Below, piece by piece: positions 8,098 to 16,753 of a stretch of 64,000 nucleotides of DNA; position 1 is the first letter of the stretch, and every line of letters starts with the position of its first letter. This DNA is from a virus: IMG/VR virus record IMGVR_UViG_3300025655_000024, positions 1-64,000 of that record; one strand, 5' to 3'. A model generated the notes under the pieces. The model had not been told where the DNA came from, did no database searches, and was given only the letters and a program-made list of their open reading frames with translations. Position numbers and translations under genes: made by a program.

Positions 8098-10392
8098 ATG
8101 ATTGTTGAGCGATACATCACGAATGACGAAGAAGAACGCATCTTCACTCGGTGGCGAAAGCCTGACGGGTCATTGGTTGAGGAACACCATGACTTCGCAC
8201 CGTATTTCTATGTGCTTGACGATGAACGCCTGATAGAGCGTTTGACTCAAATGTATGATGCTCGTTTCTTCGGTTGGGAATTGACTGAGGACACAGCCAC
8301 TTCACTCCCAAGCAAAGAATACCCGCATGGTCGCACACTGCGAAAAGTGGTTGCACCGACCTCAAAGGACATACGAGCCATGCGAGAAATCGCAGGTGAC
8401 ACATGGGAGGCTGACATTCACTTCGTTGATCGTTTTTGCATTGACACATACGAGGCAGGTGATATGCCTGATTGGTTTGACAACATCGTTAAGGCGGGTG
8501 GCTTTGACATGGAGTGGAATCAAGACAATGAAATCACCATGCTCGGCTACACCACCGATGGTGTGGTTGCTCGCACATGGTCTTGGCATCCGACATATGA
8601 GGGTGTTCTCAATCCATATCGTTCCGAGAAGGAAATGCTTGAGGCGTTTGCACAAGCCTTTGAGGAATTGAACCCTGACTTGATTACAACATGGGCAGGA
8701 AATCGTGCTGATTGGCCGATGCTATACAAGCGGTTCAAGCATCACGGTCTTTCGTTGGATTGGGCTTCGCCAATTCAATGTGCTTCACCACCAATGACTC
8801 ACTTGCCGCGCTCAGGTGTCTATCAAGAAGGAACACAGATTATGCTTGGTCGCATGACTCTTGACTTGGCTGACAGGAATCATGGCTTTGAGCGTGTGTG
8901 GCGTGATGGAGGAAACGGTCAATTGTCCGACAGGCGACTTGGTGCGGTGGGGGAATTGTTGTTCCCCAACAACCCTGAGTGGTGGAAAGTGGACATGAAG
9001 GGCATGAGCCACCACGATATGTGGTTGGAGGATTTTGAGGCGTTCTGTGCGTATCACAGGGGCGACATTTTGCTCACCGATAGGATTGACCGTGAATACC
9101 ATGTCAGTCGCTTCTTCATGGCTTTACAGCGTGTCTGTGGGGTATCATTCTCATCCGTGTTCACGGTCAGTCGTTTCGCACGAGGACTCCTACGCAGGAG
9201 AGCAACATGGGCATCGCCAACCGGGACATATCACAAAGGAACGGATGGTGCATTGTCGGGTGGCTTTGTGGCTGAACCGAAAGTGGGTCGTTTCACCAAT
9301 GTAGGTGTCTTTGACTTCCGGGCTATGTATGCTGAAATCCAACGAGGAAACAACATCAGTCCCGAAACAATTCGCTACGAGGTTGGTGACGAAACACGGA
9401 CATTGGGCAACGGTTCAATTTGGTATCAAGGTAAAATGGGTGTTCTTCCCCAATTGCAGATTGATCTCGCTGAGGCGAGGAATGACGCAAAAGCCCAAAT
9501 GAAAAAATACGAACCCACTTCACAGGAATATGCGGGTTTCAACACACTCCAATTGGCATTCAAGCGCGCGGCAGCGTCAGTCTATGGCCTGATGGGACAC
9601 ACAGGACACGGTGAGAGCCACCTTGAAGTCGCATCAGCCATTACCTATGTTGGTCGCTCGTTGGTCGGGCGACTTATGGAAATATGTGATGACATGGGTT
9701 ATCCTGCCCTCGCAGGTCACACCGACAGTGCCTACATTTCAATCGGTGACGCTAACGGCGAGGAAATTGCCGAGCGTTTAACACAAATCATACAGAAGGA
9801 ATTTGATAGCGACAGGTTTGTTGTTGAATTTGAGAAATTTATGAAAGCATGGATTGCCGCAAAGAAGAACCGCAATTTTGGTTGGGTCGTTTGGCCGAAA
9901 GAATCACTCCATGTGACAGGATTTGAATACAAAAAGAGCAACGCATCACGAATCACTAAGCGTGTTCAGGGCGAAGCGTTCATGGCGTTGTGTCGGGACT
10001 TGGCTGATCGTGATGCCATTGATGACATTGTATATGGCATCATCAAAGAAGTCAAGTCGGGTTCTGTCCCTCGCAAACACTTGACTATGCGTTCACGCTT
10101 AGGTAAAGACCCCGAAAAATACGGACAGCAGGGTGGCTTTCAGGGGGCGGCGAAGAAATACAACCTCACAGCACCCAAGCATTTGCACTTCAAGGATGGC
10201 GATGGAGTCCCACACCTTTACACAAAGCGTGGAATTGAAGCATATCGCACCGATGAGGAATTGGCTTCACTCCCACTTGATTTGACAACAATCGTGCAAA
10301 AACAAGTGATTGCACCCGTTGCACTTATCTATGAGGCTATGGGTTGGAGTGAACCCACAGCCGATGCCTCAAGACCTGTTTCCCTATGGTGA
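8098..10392 (+). CDS. polB: Family B DNA polymerase with 3'-5' exonuclease domain
   Basis: The 764-aa protein is the replicative polymerase. Exonuclease motifs are visible: Exo I F-D-M-E (D137, E139), an Exo II-like 'TWAGNRADWP' and Exo III Y-H-R-G-D. Polymerase motif A is F-D-F-R-A-M-Y with catalytic D406. Motif B is K-R-A-A-A-S-V-Y-G from K489, where the usual asparagine before serine is alanine. Motif C is H-T-D-S: the first aspartate of the usual D-T-D is histidine (H541), while the catalytic D543 remains. Both metal-binding aspartates are therefore present. It lies directly after the clamp gene. ATG 8098 is preferred over GTG 8089 because GAGTGA lies five bases upstream. Confidence 0.93.
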   Translation: MIVERYITNDEEERIFTRWRKPDGSLVEEHHDFAPYFYVLDDERLIERLTQMYDARFFGWELTEDTATSLPSKEYPHGRTLRKVVAPTSKDIRAMREIAGDTWEADIHFVDRFCIDTYEAGDMPDWFDNIVKAGGFDMEWNQDNEITMLGYTTDGVVARTWSWHPTYEGVLNPYRSEKEMLEAFAQAFEELNPDLITTWAGNRADWPMLYKRFKHHGLSLDWASPIQCASPPMTHLPRSGVYQEGTQIMLGRMTLDLADRNHGFERVWRDGGNGQLSDRRLGAVGELLFPNNPEWWKVDMKGMSHHDMWLEDFEAFCAYHRGDILLTDRIDREYHVSRFFMALQRVCGVSFSSVFTVSRFARGLLRRRATWASPTGTYHKGTDGALSGGFVAEPKVGRFTNVGVFDFRAMYAEIQRGNNISPETIRYEVGDETRTLGNGSIWYQGKMGVLPQLQIDLAEARNDAKAQMKKYEPTSQEYAGFNTLQLAFKRAAASVYGLMGHTGHGESHLEVASAITYVGRSLVGRLMEICDDMGYPALAGHTDSAYISIGDANGEEIAERLTQIIQKEFDSDRFVVEFEKFMKAWIAAKKNRNFGWVVWPKESLHVTGFEYKKSNASRITKRVQGEAFMALCRDLADRDAIDDIVYGIIKEVKSGSVPRKHLTMRSRLGKDPEKYGQQGGFQGAAKKYNLTAPKHLHFKDGDGVPHLYTKRGIEAYRTDEELASLPLDLTTIVQKQVIAPVALIYEAMGWSEPTADASRPVSLW

Positions 10393-10397
10393 TATAC

Positions 10398-11351
10398 ATG
10401 ATTGAACACAAACCACCAAGAGCCTATCCTGTGCCGAACCGTGAAGGGTTGTTTTCAACATACGCATGGCATCCCGGCATGAAGCAAAATTACATTTTGA
10501 GGATGAGCAAATCCTCACTTGGCGACTCCACCTTTTGCGCTCAACAATACTTCATTGGTCGCATCATTGGCATGAAAGAGCCACAGAACGATGATATGCT
10601 GAGAGGAACAAATGTCCACGATATTGTTGAGCAATTCTATGACAATGTGGACATTGAATACGCAAAGGGTCTTGATGCCGATAAGGTGGATATGTATTTT
10701 CAAAATTGTATGCCCGATGCTACGGGACTCAAAAAGCCCCAAGAGGTTTTCACACTTGATGAGGATTTGCACTTAGACCGCTATCGTGTTGCTGAGGTGC
10801 AACGCTTCTTGTCGTCAGATCCCGACAATTTTTTGCCAACAGGCAACGAATTGTTGGTTGATGATGTGGTTGAGATTGAGGTGGATGGCATCAAGCAATT
10901 GGTTCACTTCACAGGGTTCATTGACAGAATTTTCACCAACCCTGACGGCACACTTCACATTCACGAATTGAAAACGGGTCTATGGAAGGATAAGGAATAC
11001 AAATACAACAGCATGAGGAAGGAAATGGCGTTTTATGTTTGGTTGCTTCGCAAAACGGACAATTCAGCACGAATCACTCATTGGGGTTGGGATCACACAA
11101 AGGGACTTCAAGGCGAAACAGAAGAAAGCGAGGTATTCCGTCATGTTGAACCCGTTAGGGTGAAAGAAATCGGTGAAATGCTCGCTGATATGCACAACCT
11201 GATTCGTATGCACAGGCGATACAAAGGCGACGGGGAGGGGTCAATGTTTGCTCTCATCCCTGAATATCGCCAATACAACATTTGCGACCCTTGGTGCGGA
11301 TTGAAAGAATTCTGTCCTCGCTACACTAAACACTTGGAGGAAGAAAAATGA
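10398..11351 (+). CDS. Cas4/RecB-like PD-(D/E)XK exonuclease with Fe-S cysteines
   Basis: The 317-aa protein contains the RecB-family nuclease motifs: R-G-T-x-x-H ('RGTNVHDIVE'), 'TGFIDRIF' with the metal-binding aspartate, H-E-L-K-T-G with E190 and K192, and the helix 'KEMAFYVWLLRK' in the place of motif QxxxY. An N-terminal cysteine (F-C-A-Q-Q-Y) and a C-terminal C-D-P-W-C-G-L-K-E-F-C cluster give four cysteines as in the 4Fe-4S cluster of Cas4/AddB-type nucleases. No other Cas protein or CRISPR array is present, so a role in end processing during replication or recombination is more likely than spacer acquisition. ATG 10398 has GGTGA five bases upstream and is preferred over 10386. Confidence 0.85.
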   Translation: MIEHKPPRAYPVPNREGLFSTYAWHPGMKQNYILRMSKSSLGDSTFCAQQYFIGRIIGMKEPQNDDMLRGTNVHDIVEQFYDNVDIEYAKGLDADKVDMYFQNCMPDATGLKKPQEVFTLDEDLHLDRYRVAEVQRFLSSDPDNFLPTGNELLVDDVVEIEVDGIKQLVHFTGFIDRIFTNPDGTLHIHELKTGLWKDKEYKYNSMRKEMAFYVWLLRKTDNSARITHWGWDHTKGLQGETEESEVFRHVEPVRVKEIGEMLADMHNLIRMHRRYKGDGEGSMFALIPEYRQYNICDPWCGLKEFCPRYTKHLEEEK

Positions 11352-12973
11352 GAGAATTGCTAAACGATTGTTTTGTGCTTGAGGGCGATTGCCTTGAACG
11401 CTTGAAGGAATTGCCTGAAAAATCCATCCATACCTGCGTGACCTCCCCGCCCTATTACGCTTTGAGGGATTATGGCACAGGTTCGTGGGAGGGGGGCGAC
11501 CCGGATTGTGAACATGAAGGCGTTGTGTTAGGCAACAATAGAAATTTTGTTGATCGTGAGGGGAGAGGAAGCAACAATTCCGCCCTTGATAGTGGCGATT
11601 GCACCAAATGTGGTGCGATTAAGGTGGATTCTCAAATAGGGTTAGAAAAAACACCCGAAGAATTCATTCAAAACCTCGTTCATGTTTTCCGTGAAGTGCG
11701 AAGGGTTCTCCGTGATGACGGCACTTTGTGGTTAAACATGGGCGATTCCTATTGGGGTGGCAAAGGGGCGAGTGGACAAGGCGATTCAGCATACCAAGAA
11801 GCGCGGGTGGCCGAAGGCAAATCCTTCAACAAAGGTCATCATCAAATCGGAGGCTCAAAACAAACAAGGCCAACGGATGATTCCCATGAAACCTTCAAAC
11901 CGAAGGATTTGATGATGATACCGCATCGTTTGGCTATTGCTTTGCAGGATGATGGTTGGTGGGTGCGCCAAGACATTGTTTGGCATAAGCCCAATCCCAT
12001 GCCTGAGTCTGTCAAAGACCGATGCACAAAGGCACACGAATACATTTTCCTATTGTCAAAATCAAAACACTACCATTACGATCACGAAGCGGTAAAAGAA
12101 AGAACGACTGATTCATATGGAGGTAAAAGGGGCAAAGTGGTTAAACGGATTAAAACCCAATCCATGATGAAAGACCGAGTGTTTGACACCCCGTATTCAC
12201 ACGAAATGAGAAGAAATCGCCATTCGGTGTGGACTGTCAATGTTTTACCTTATTCCGAAGCACATTTTGCTGTTTATCCACCTGATTTGATTGAGCCTTG
12301 TATTCTTGCGGGCTGTCCACCAAAGGTTTGTTCGTCTTGTTTGACTCCGTATAAGAGGGAATTCAAGACAGAAGAACGCTTTTTGTCGCTTGAAGAATTG
12401 AATGAAAGCAATTTGAACCCCGATTCCGTGATTCCGAATTATGAAATCGTTGATGGGGAGAGGGTCAGCAAATTAACACGAATCATAGAGGATAGGAATT
12501 TGCCCGACCACGAAGAATTGCGCCAATACCTCCAAGAAAACAGAAAGAAAGCGGGTTTGACAATTAAAGAGGTTGAGGACTTTTTTGGCACATGGCAAGC
12601 ACACCATTGGCTCACGAAAGGAGGGAGTTATCCACCCGCTGAAAATTGGATGGATTTGAAACAATTGCTTGACTTGGATGACACATACGACAAGGCTATG
12701 ACAGAAATTTTCATTCGTTCAGGCATCAAGGTAAAGAGCGAAACCATTGACTTAGGGCTTGTTAAACAATGCGAATGCGAATGCGAATTGAGCGTAAGCG
12801 GAACAGTCCTTGACCCCTTTGGTGGCTCAGGAACAACGGCAGGAGTCGCACTCAAACATGGCCGTAAAGCAATTGTGTGCGAATTGAATCCCGAATATGT
12901 TGATTTGATGCCAAAGAGAATTGAAATGATCAGCGGGCGAAGCAAAGAGCAACGAACATTATTTGATTGGTGA
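11348..12973 (+). CDS. DNA methyltransferase with SPPY motif (N4-cytosine/N6-adenine, beta class)
   Basis: The 541-aa enzyme has catalytic motif IV T-S-P-P-Y at residues 32-36 and the SAM-binding motif near the C-terminus (D-P-F-G-G-S-G-T-T, followed by 'CELNPEYVDL'). This IV-TRD-I order defines the beta class, and an SPPY core is common in N4-cytosine enzymes. Between them are the typical 'LWLNMGDSYW' and 'AHEYIFLLSKS' segments and a long insertion (about residues 320-470) that includes a C-x-x-C zinc-knuckle-like 'CSSCLTPYKR'. No cognate restriction enzyme is adjacent. The ATG overlaps the previous stop (ATGA) and GGAGG lies seven bases upstream. Confidence 0.9.
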   Translation: MRELLNDCFVLEGDCLERLKELPEKSIHTCVTSPPYYALRDYGTGSWEGGDPDCEHEGVVLGNNRNFVDREGRGSNNSALDSGDCTKCGAIKVDSQIGLEKTPEEFIQNLVHVFREVRRVLRDDGTLWLNMGDSYWGGKGASGQGDSAYQEARVAEGKSFNKGHHQIGGSKQTRPTDDSHETFKPKDLMMIPHRLAIALQDDGWWVRQDIVWHKPNPMPESVKDRCTKAHEYIFLLSKSKHYHYDHEAVKERTTDSYGGKRGKVVKRIKTQSMMKDRVFDTPYSHEMRRNRHSVWTVNVLPYSEAHFAVYPPDLIEPCILAGCPPKVCSSCLTPYKREFKTEERFLSLEELNESNLNPDSVIPNYEIVDGERVSKLTRIIEDRNLPDHEELRQYLQENRKKAGLTIKEVEDFFGTWQAHHWLTKGGSYPPAENWMDLKQLLDLDDTYDKAMTEIFIRSGIKVKSETIDLGLVKQCECECELSVSGTVLDPFGGSGTTAGVALKHGRKAIVCELNPEYVDLMPKRIEMISGRSKEQRTLFDW

Positions 12974-12978
12974 TTGAC

Positions 12979-14043
12979 ATGAGCCACTTATTCCGTCATT
13001 TTCCTCGTGAAGTGGATATGCGGAAGCGCAAGGTCGTTCATTCAATGGATGAATTACAACGCTATGTTGAGGCAACCAACGGTGCTGACAACCTCACCAC
13101 TACGGTCTATGGCTTTAGGGCATTGAAGGGGACAGGAAAGCGTGCTGAATACACCACAGCCGTAGTCCCGCACTTTGTGATGGACTTTGACTATGAGCGC
13201 GCAAAGGTGAATGGGCGGAGTGATAGCGAGGCAGGAAATCGTTGCCTCCAAGAAGTGTCCATGCTTCACCACCATTTACTGAGCAACGATTTCAAGCACG
13301 CCATGTGGTTCACGGGTGGGGGTGTTCATGTGTGGGTGAACCTTGACCGAACACATTACCCCGATGGGCGAGGTATGTCAGACTTGATGACGACAGGCAG
13401 GAGGCTCGTGGAGGGGTGGGTCAAAGAGTGGTCGTTAAGCACACTTGACCCGGTTGTATCGTTCCGCCCTGACCGTCACATTCGCATCCCCAACACCTAC
13501 AATTTCAAGCGTGGTCTGTGGGGCTTCCCTCTCAAGACTGAGGACTTTGATTTGACATGGGAGGACATTCTTGACCGGGCATTGAAACCTCAAGGTGGCA
13601 TGATTATTTATGGGTCAAAGGGCATGACTTTGGAAATACAACAACGCGATCCCGATAAGCCGTTTGAAGCACAGCCCGTTGATATTGACATGAAGAAAGT
13701 CGGCTCAATCAATGTGTTGCCATGTCTTGCGGCATCCGCTTGTGATGTTGGTGGCAACCCCCCGCACGAAGCGAGAGTGTATTTGATGATATTCCTACAA
13801 GACCGATTTAGGTCGTTTGCCCGCCCCCCTCGTTCAGCACAAGTGTCTAACGAAAGCATTGTGGAAAGCGTGTGTTCGTTCATCAACGACCTTCAATGGT
13901 CGGATTACAATGAAGAAATAACACGAAGGTATGTGTCCATTGGGGTCAGCAATTTTTACATTACCCCTTCATGTCGCACGCTTTACGAGAAGGGGTATTG
14001 CTTAGGTCGTTGTCCATTTTATGATGGCAGTGGAGGTGAATAA
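12979..14043 (+). CDS. Archaeo-eukaryotic primase: PriS domain fused to a PriL-like Fe-S domain
   Basis: The 354-aa protein joins two primase parts. The N-terminal 220 residues carry the AEP catalytic motifs: M-D-F-D (D69, D71), F-T-G-G-G-V-H with H117, and a third motif region 'LDPVVSFRPDRHIRIPNTYN'. Residues of about 245-350 match the PriL C-terminal 4Fe-4S domain: L-P-C (C249), 'HEARVYLMIFLQD', 'YNEEITRRYVSIG', P-S-C (C332) and G-Y-C (C341), with C255 and C345 as further candidates for the fourth ligand. One polypeptide could therefore make primers without a separate large subunit. ATG 12979 has GGTGA five bases upstream. Confidence 0.88.
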   Translation: MSHLFRHFPREVDMRKRKVVHSMDELQRYVEATNGADNLTTTVYGFRALKGTGKRAEYTTAVVPHFVMDFDYERAKVNGRSDSEAGNRCLQEVSMLHHHLLSNDFKHAMWFTGGGVHVWVNLDRTHYPDGRGMSDLMTTGRRLVEGWVKEWSLSTLDPVVSFRPDRHIRIPNTYNFKRGLWGFPLKTEDFDLTWEDILDRALKPQGGMIIYGSKGMTLEIQQRDPDKPFEAQPVDIDMKKVGSINVLPCLAASACDVGGNPPHEARVYLMIFLQDRFRSFARPPRSAQVSNESIVESVCSFINDLQWSDYNEEITRRYVSIGVSNFYITPSCRTLYEKGYCLGRCPFYDGSGGE

Positions 14044-14044
14044 T

Positions 14045-14371
14045 TTGACTGATATTGAAGAAATACGAAAGAAAAAATTGGAGGCTATTCGCAAGAAAGC
14101 CACTCAGGTTGAAGCACAAACAGACGAATTGAGAGCCATGCAAAAAGAATTCACATGGGCTGACTTTGGTTATGATGAACCCGAATGGGGATTCCGTGAG
14201 AGTCAAGAAATGGAAGGGGCGTTTGATGTTTGTCAAAAGCGTCAAACCGTAGCCATCACGGGTGATCCTAAGTGGGCTATGCTTGTCACCGATCTGCTCA
14301 ACCGAGCGAGGCTTGAAGAATTGACATTGGCACAAAGGGGGGATGAAAGTGAAAAAAATGCTGATTTGTAA
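14045..14371 (+). CDS. Hypothetical protein with a charged N-terminal helix
   Basis: The 108-aa protein begins with a strongly charged helix (IEEIRKKKLEAIRKKATQVE) that probably forms a coiled coil. A W-A-D-F-G-Y-D-E-P-E-W-G segment and a helical C-terminal half with 'KWAMLVTDLLNRARLEEL' follow. The family is not recognised. The start is TTG 14045 because a perfect GGAGGTGA ends five bases before it; the in-frame ATG at 14021 lies within the primase gene and upstream of that site. It overlaps the following zinc-ribbon gene. Confidence 0.55.
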   Translation: MTDIEEIRKKKLEAIRKKATQVEAQTDELRAMQKEFTWADFGYDEPEWGFRESQEMEGAFDVCQKRQTVAITGDPKWAMLVTDLLNRARLEELTLAQRGDESEKNADL

Positions 14372-14471
14372 GCGGTGCAACCGTTCAACGAATGTTTTGC
14401 ATCCGTTGCATGACATTTGCCACGAATGCTACAACCCTACGCACATTATCAGGCGGAGGGGGCGAAAGTGA
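14343..14471 (+). CDS. 42-aa zinc-ribbon microprotein
   Basis: This short frame encodes a basic protein with two zinc knuckles, C-K-R-C at residues 9-12 and C-H-E-C at residues 26-29, and a basic C-terminus (IIRRRGRK). Its stop TGA overlaps the GTG of the ERCC4 nuclease gene (GTGA), the standard coupling in this operon, which argues that it is a real gene. It fills the space between the two neighbouring genes. A DNA/RNA-binding accessory role is likely but unspecified. Alternative starts are GTG 14349 and ATG 14358. Confidence 0.6.
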   Translation: MKVKKMLICKRCNRSTNVLHPLHDICHECYNPTHIIRRRGRK

Positions 14472-15178
14472 CCGAAAAAACCCTGTTCATTGACTATCGT
14501 GAACGCTCAGGACTTGAGAAGGGTGTGATAAAGCACTGCGAAAAAGAAGGAATTGCCTATCAAATGCAGGAGAATTTGATTACAGACTATTGCTTTGGTT
14601 CACTTGGCATTGAAGCCAAATCCATTCACGATTATTTCAATTCACTTCATAGTGGACACCTGCAAAATCAATTGGCGAACATGGATGATAATTTTGAACG
14701 CATGGTGTTGGTGATTCACGGGACTGTGGATCAATATGTTGCTGCGTTGCGTAAAAGAGGCAACAAAAGCGCATCCTATGCACAAATGGAGGCTCGCTAC
14801 ATTGGTTCTTTGGCTCGCTTTGATGTGGATTACGATATTACAATTATGCAATTTTCAACAGCATCCGCTGCCGCACGATGGATTGTCAAGCGTTGTCAAA
14901 AAGATGGCACGCTTGGTTCAAGCAATACCCTACGCACCCTGCGTAAAACACGCTCGGAAGATGTTCGGATTGACGGACTCAGGGCGTTGGGATGTAGTGA
15001 AACCATCGCCAAGAATTTGCTTGAACACTTTGGTTCAATTGTTGAATTGACAGGTGCTACGAAGAGGGAATTGATGAACATTGAAGGCGTTGGGAAAAAG
15101 CGTGCGGAGGATTTGCACCAAGCCCTGACGAGTGAGCAACCTGTGGTAAAACAGACACATCGTAAAACGATGGCGTAG
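14468..15178 (+). CDS. ERCC4 (XPF/Mus81/Hef-type) structure-specific endonuclease
   Basis: The 236-aa protein has an N-terminal ERCC4 nuclease domain with D-Y-R-E-R (D9, E12), then 'TDYCFGSLGIEAKS', where the usual E-R-K-x-x-x-D catalytic motif appears as E-A-K: the glutamate and lysine stay and the arginine is alanine. The C-terminal 70 residues are a tandem helix-hairpin-helix domain ('LRALGCSETIAKNLLEHFG', then 'LMNIEGVGKKRAEDLHQAL'). Archaeal relatives cut branched DNA such as flaps and forks; here it would process replication or recombination intermediates. The start is GTG 14468, overlapping the stop of the zinc-ribbon gene, with a G-rich AGGCGGAGGGGG upstream. Confidence 0.9.
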   Translation: MTEKTLFIDYRERSGLEKGVIKHCEKEGIAYQMQENLITDYCFGSLGIEAKSIHDYFNSLHSGHLQNQLANMDDNFERMVLVIHGTVDQYVAALRKRGNKSASYAQMEARYIGSLARFDVDYDITIMQFSTASAAARWIVKRCQKDGTLGSSNTLRTLRKTRSEDVRIDGLRALGCSETIAKNLLEHFGSIVELTGATKRELMNIEGVGKKRAEDLHQALTSEQPVVKQTHRKTMA

Positions 15179-15226
15179 GTTTAAGGTGAGAAGCGTTTAG
15201 GCGAGAAAGCACAGGGGTTGGTCTAT

Positions 15227-16753
15227 ATGAACGGCATTGAATCGGTAAAGGATTTGACGAGAAAATGGGATGACTACGGTGTAGTCAATTCCGACAACGA
15301 TGGTTCTCGTTTTATTCGTGGCTACATTGAGCGTTTCAATACCGTGTCGTTCTTCAATGAATTCGCAGGGCTTCTTTCTTTCTTCTTTGTCATGGGTCAG
15401 GTATGTGCGCCATTCATGCGTATTCCTATTCACGGCACATACATTGATTGTCGTGTCCACACCTATTGGATTCAACAATCAAGGACAGGTAAATCAATTG
15501 CTTGGGAATTCACAGACCGACTTCTTGAGGCACTTGGCATTGAGAGCGAAACCTTCACCGCAGGGTCGGATGCAAAATTGATTGGAACAGTCCAAGAGCA
15601 ACCTGTTATCGGTGAGGATGGTCGCCCTACGGGTGAAATCAACCACATCACTGTGCCGGGTTTGCTCAACGGCTACAAGACCCTGCTCTTTGACGAGGCG
15701 AGTGTGTTGCTCAACGATCAGAAGGCATATTTCAGCGATAAAATTCTCTATCTGCAACAGGCCATGGCACCCTTGGGGTCACGCACGAATGTATTGGTGA
15801 AGCACTTGGTGGGTGGGTCAGTCCACACGCCATCAGGGGTGTCCTTGTGGATGACGACTTTCCCTCCAAAAGACATCATGGCTCATGTGTTGGACAAGGG
15901 TTTCTTTCAGCGTGTGTTCCTGTATCAAAACGACATCACTGCCGAGCAACGACAAACCGTGAGTGAACACCGTGTGGGCGGTGCGTATGTGCGACCCGAT
16001 GGGAGAATCATGGACTATGATGTTCTCGCCACCTACATTGAACAATGTGTGGACTTGGTTAAGGGTCGTCTGTTTGACGCTATGGGGCTAACGGATGAAG
16101 TGGTTGAGCGTGTTGATGAAGAAGGAAATGCCTTCACCTACACCATCAGTCGTGGTGAACAGTGGACAAGACTGAGCGACCAAGAAAGAGAACAGGCGGC
16201 GATGGAACACGCCTACGATTTGTTTGAGGTATCACCGGGTTATTCGGCAGCGTTGCTCAACGCAACCGATGACTATTATCAATTGGCTCACGGCATTTCA
16301 AGTGACGATGTGCGTGAAACAGCCCTCTCCTTTATCCCCAACATTGAAAATTACACAATGATATTCACTAACCTGATTGCCACTATTATGCGTTCTCCCG
16401 TATTGACGGAGGATCATGTGATGATGGCTTCGGAAATGATTTACGACAATTTTCACAACCTCATCATTTGGCTTGAGCAAAAGCAAAATGTGTCCGAGAA
16501 GAAGAAAATTGCTTCTCAGCGTGCGGCATGGACAAGTGCATTCAATGCGTGCAAACGCTATACGGATGAAAGCGATGGGGTGGAAAAGGTTATGCAAACC
16601 GAATTGTTGGATATGTATGCGACCCAACAATGTATTGCGAACATCACGGCACAAAGGAGGTTTAAGTCATTGAAGGACTCAAGACAAGTCACCATATCAA
16701 AGTCGGGTCAGGGTGGTCGTAATTTCGTTGTATTGGCGTGGGGTGGTTCGTGA
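15227..16753 (+). CDS. P-loop ATPase, candidate replicative helicase
   Basis: The 508-aa protein has a P-loop at about residues 85-92 that reads Q-Q-S-R-T-G-K-S, so the first glycine of the usual G-x-x-x-x-G-K-S is glutamine. Walker B is 'YKTLLFDEAS', a sensor-like strand is 'GVSLWMTTFPP' and a possible arginine finger is 'GFFQRVFLYQ'. The order P-loop, D-E-x, sensor, Arg is that of AAA+/SF3/MCM-like helicases. The C-terminal 90 residues look like a winged helix (KRYTDES..QTELLDMYATQQ). No other helicase gene is visible among the replisome genes, so this is the best candidate. ATG 15227 has AGGGG nine bases upstream. The preceding 48 bases are noncoding. Confidence 0.55.
   Translation: MNGIESVKDLTRKWDDYGVVNSDNDGSRFIRGYIERFNTVSFFNEFAGLLSFFFVMGQVCAPFMRIPIHGTYIDCRVHTYWIQQSRTGKSIAWEFTDRLLEALGIESETFTAGSDAKLIGTVQEQPVIGEDGRPTGEINHITVPGLLNGYKTLLFDEASVLLNDQKAYFSDKILYLQQAMAPLGSRTNVLVKHLVGGSVHTPSGVSLWMTTFPPKDIMAHVLDKGFFQRVFLYQNDITAEQRQTVSEHRVGGAYVRPDGRIMDYDVLATYIEQCVDLVKGRLFDAMGLTDEVVERVDEEGNAFTYTISRGEQWTRLSDQEREQAAMEHAYDLFEVSPGYSAALLNATDDYYQLAHGISSDDVRETALSFIPNIENYTMIFTNLIATIMRSPVLTEDHVMMASEMIYDNFHNLIIWLEQKQNVSEKKKIASQRAAWTSAFNACKRYTDESDGVEKVMQTELLDMYATQQCIANITAQRRFKSLKDSRQVTISKSGQGGRNFVVLAWGGS

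Noticed and set aside
10398-11351. Cas4 as evidence for a CRISPR system
   Set aside because: No cas1, cas2 or repeat-spacer array is visible. Cas4-like nucleases are common in archaeal viruses and fit replication or recombination here.
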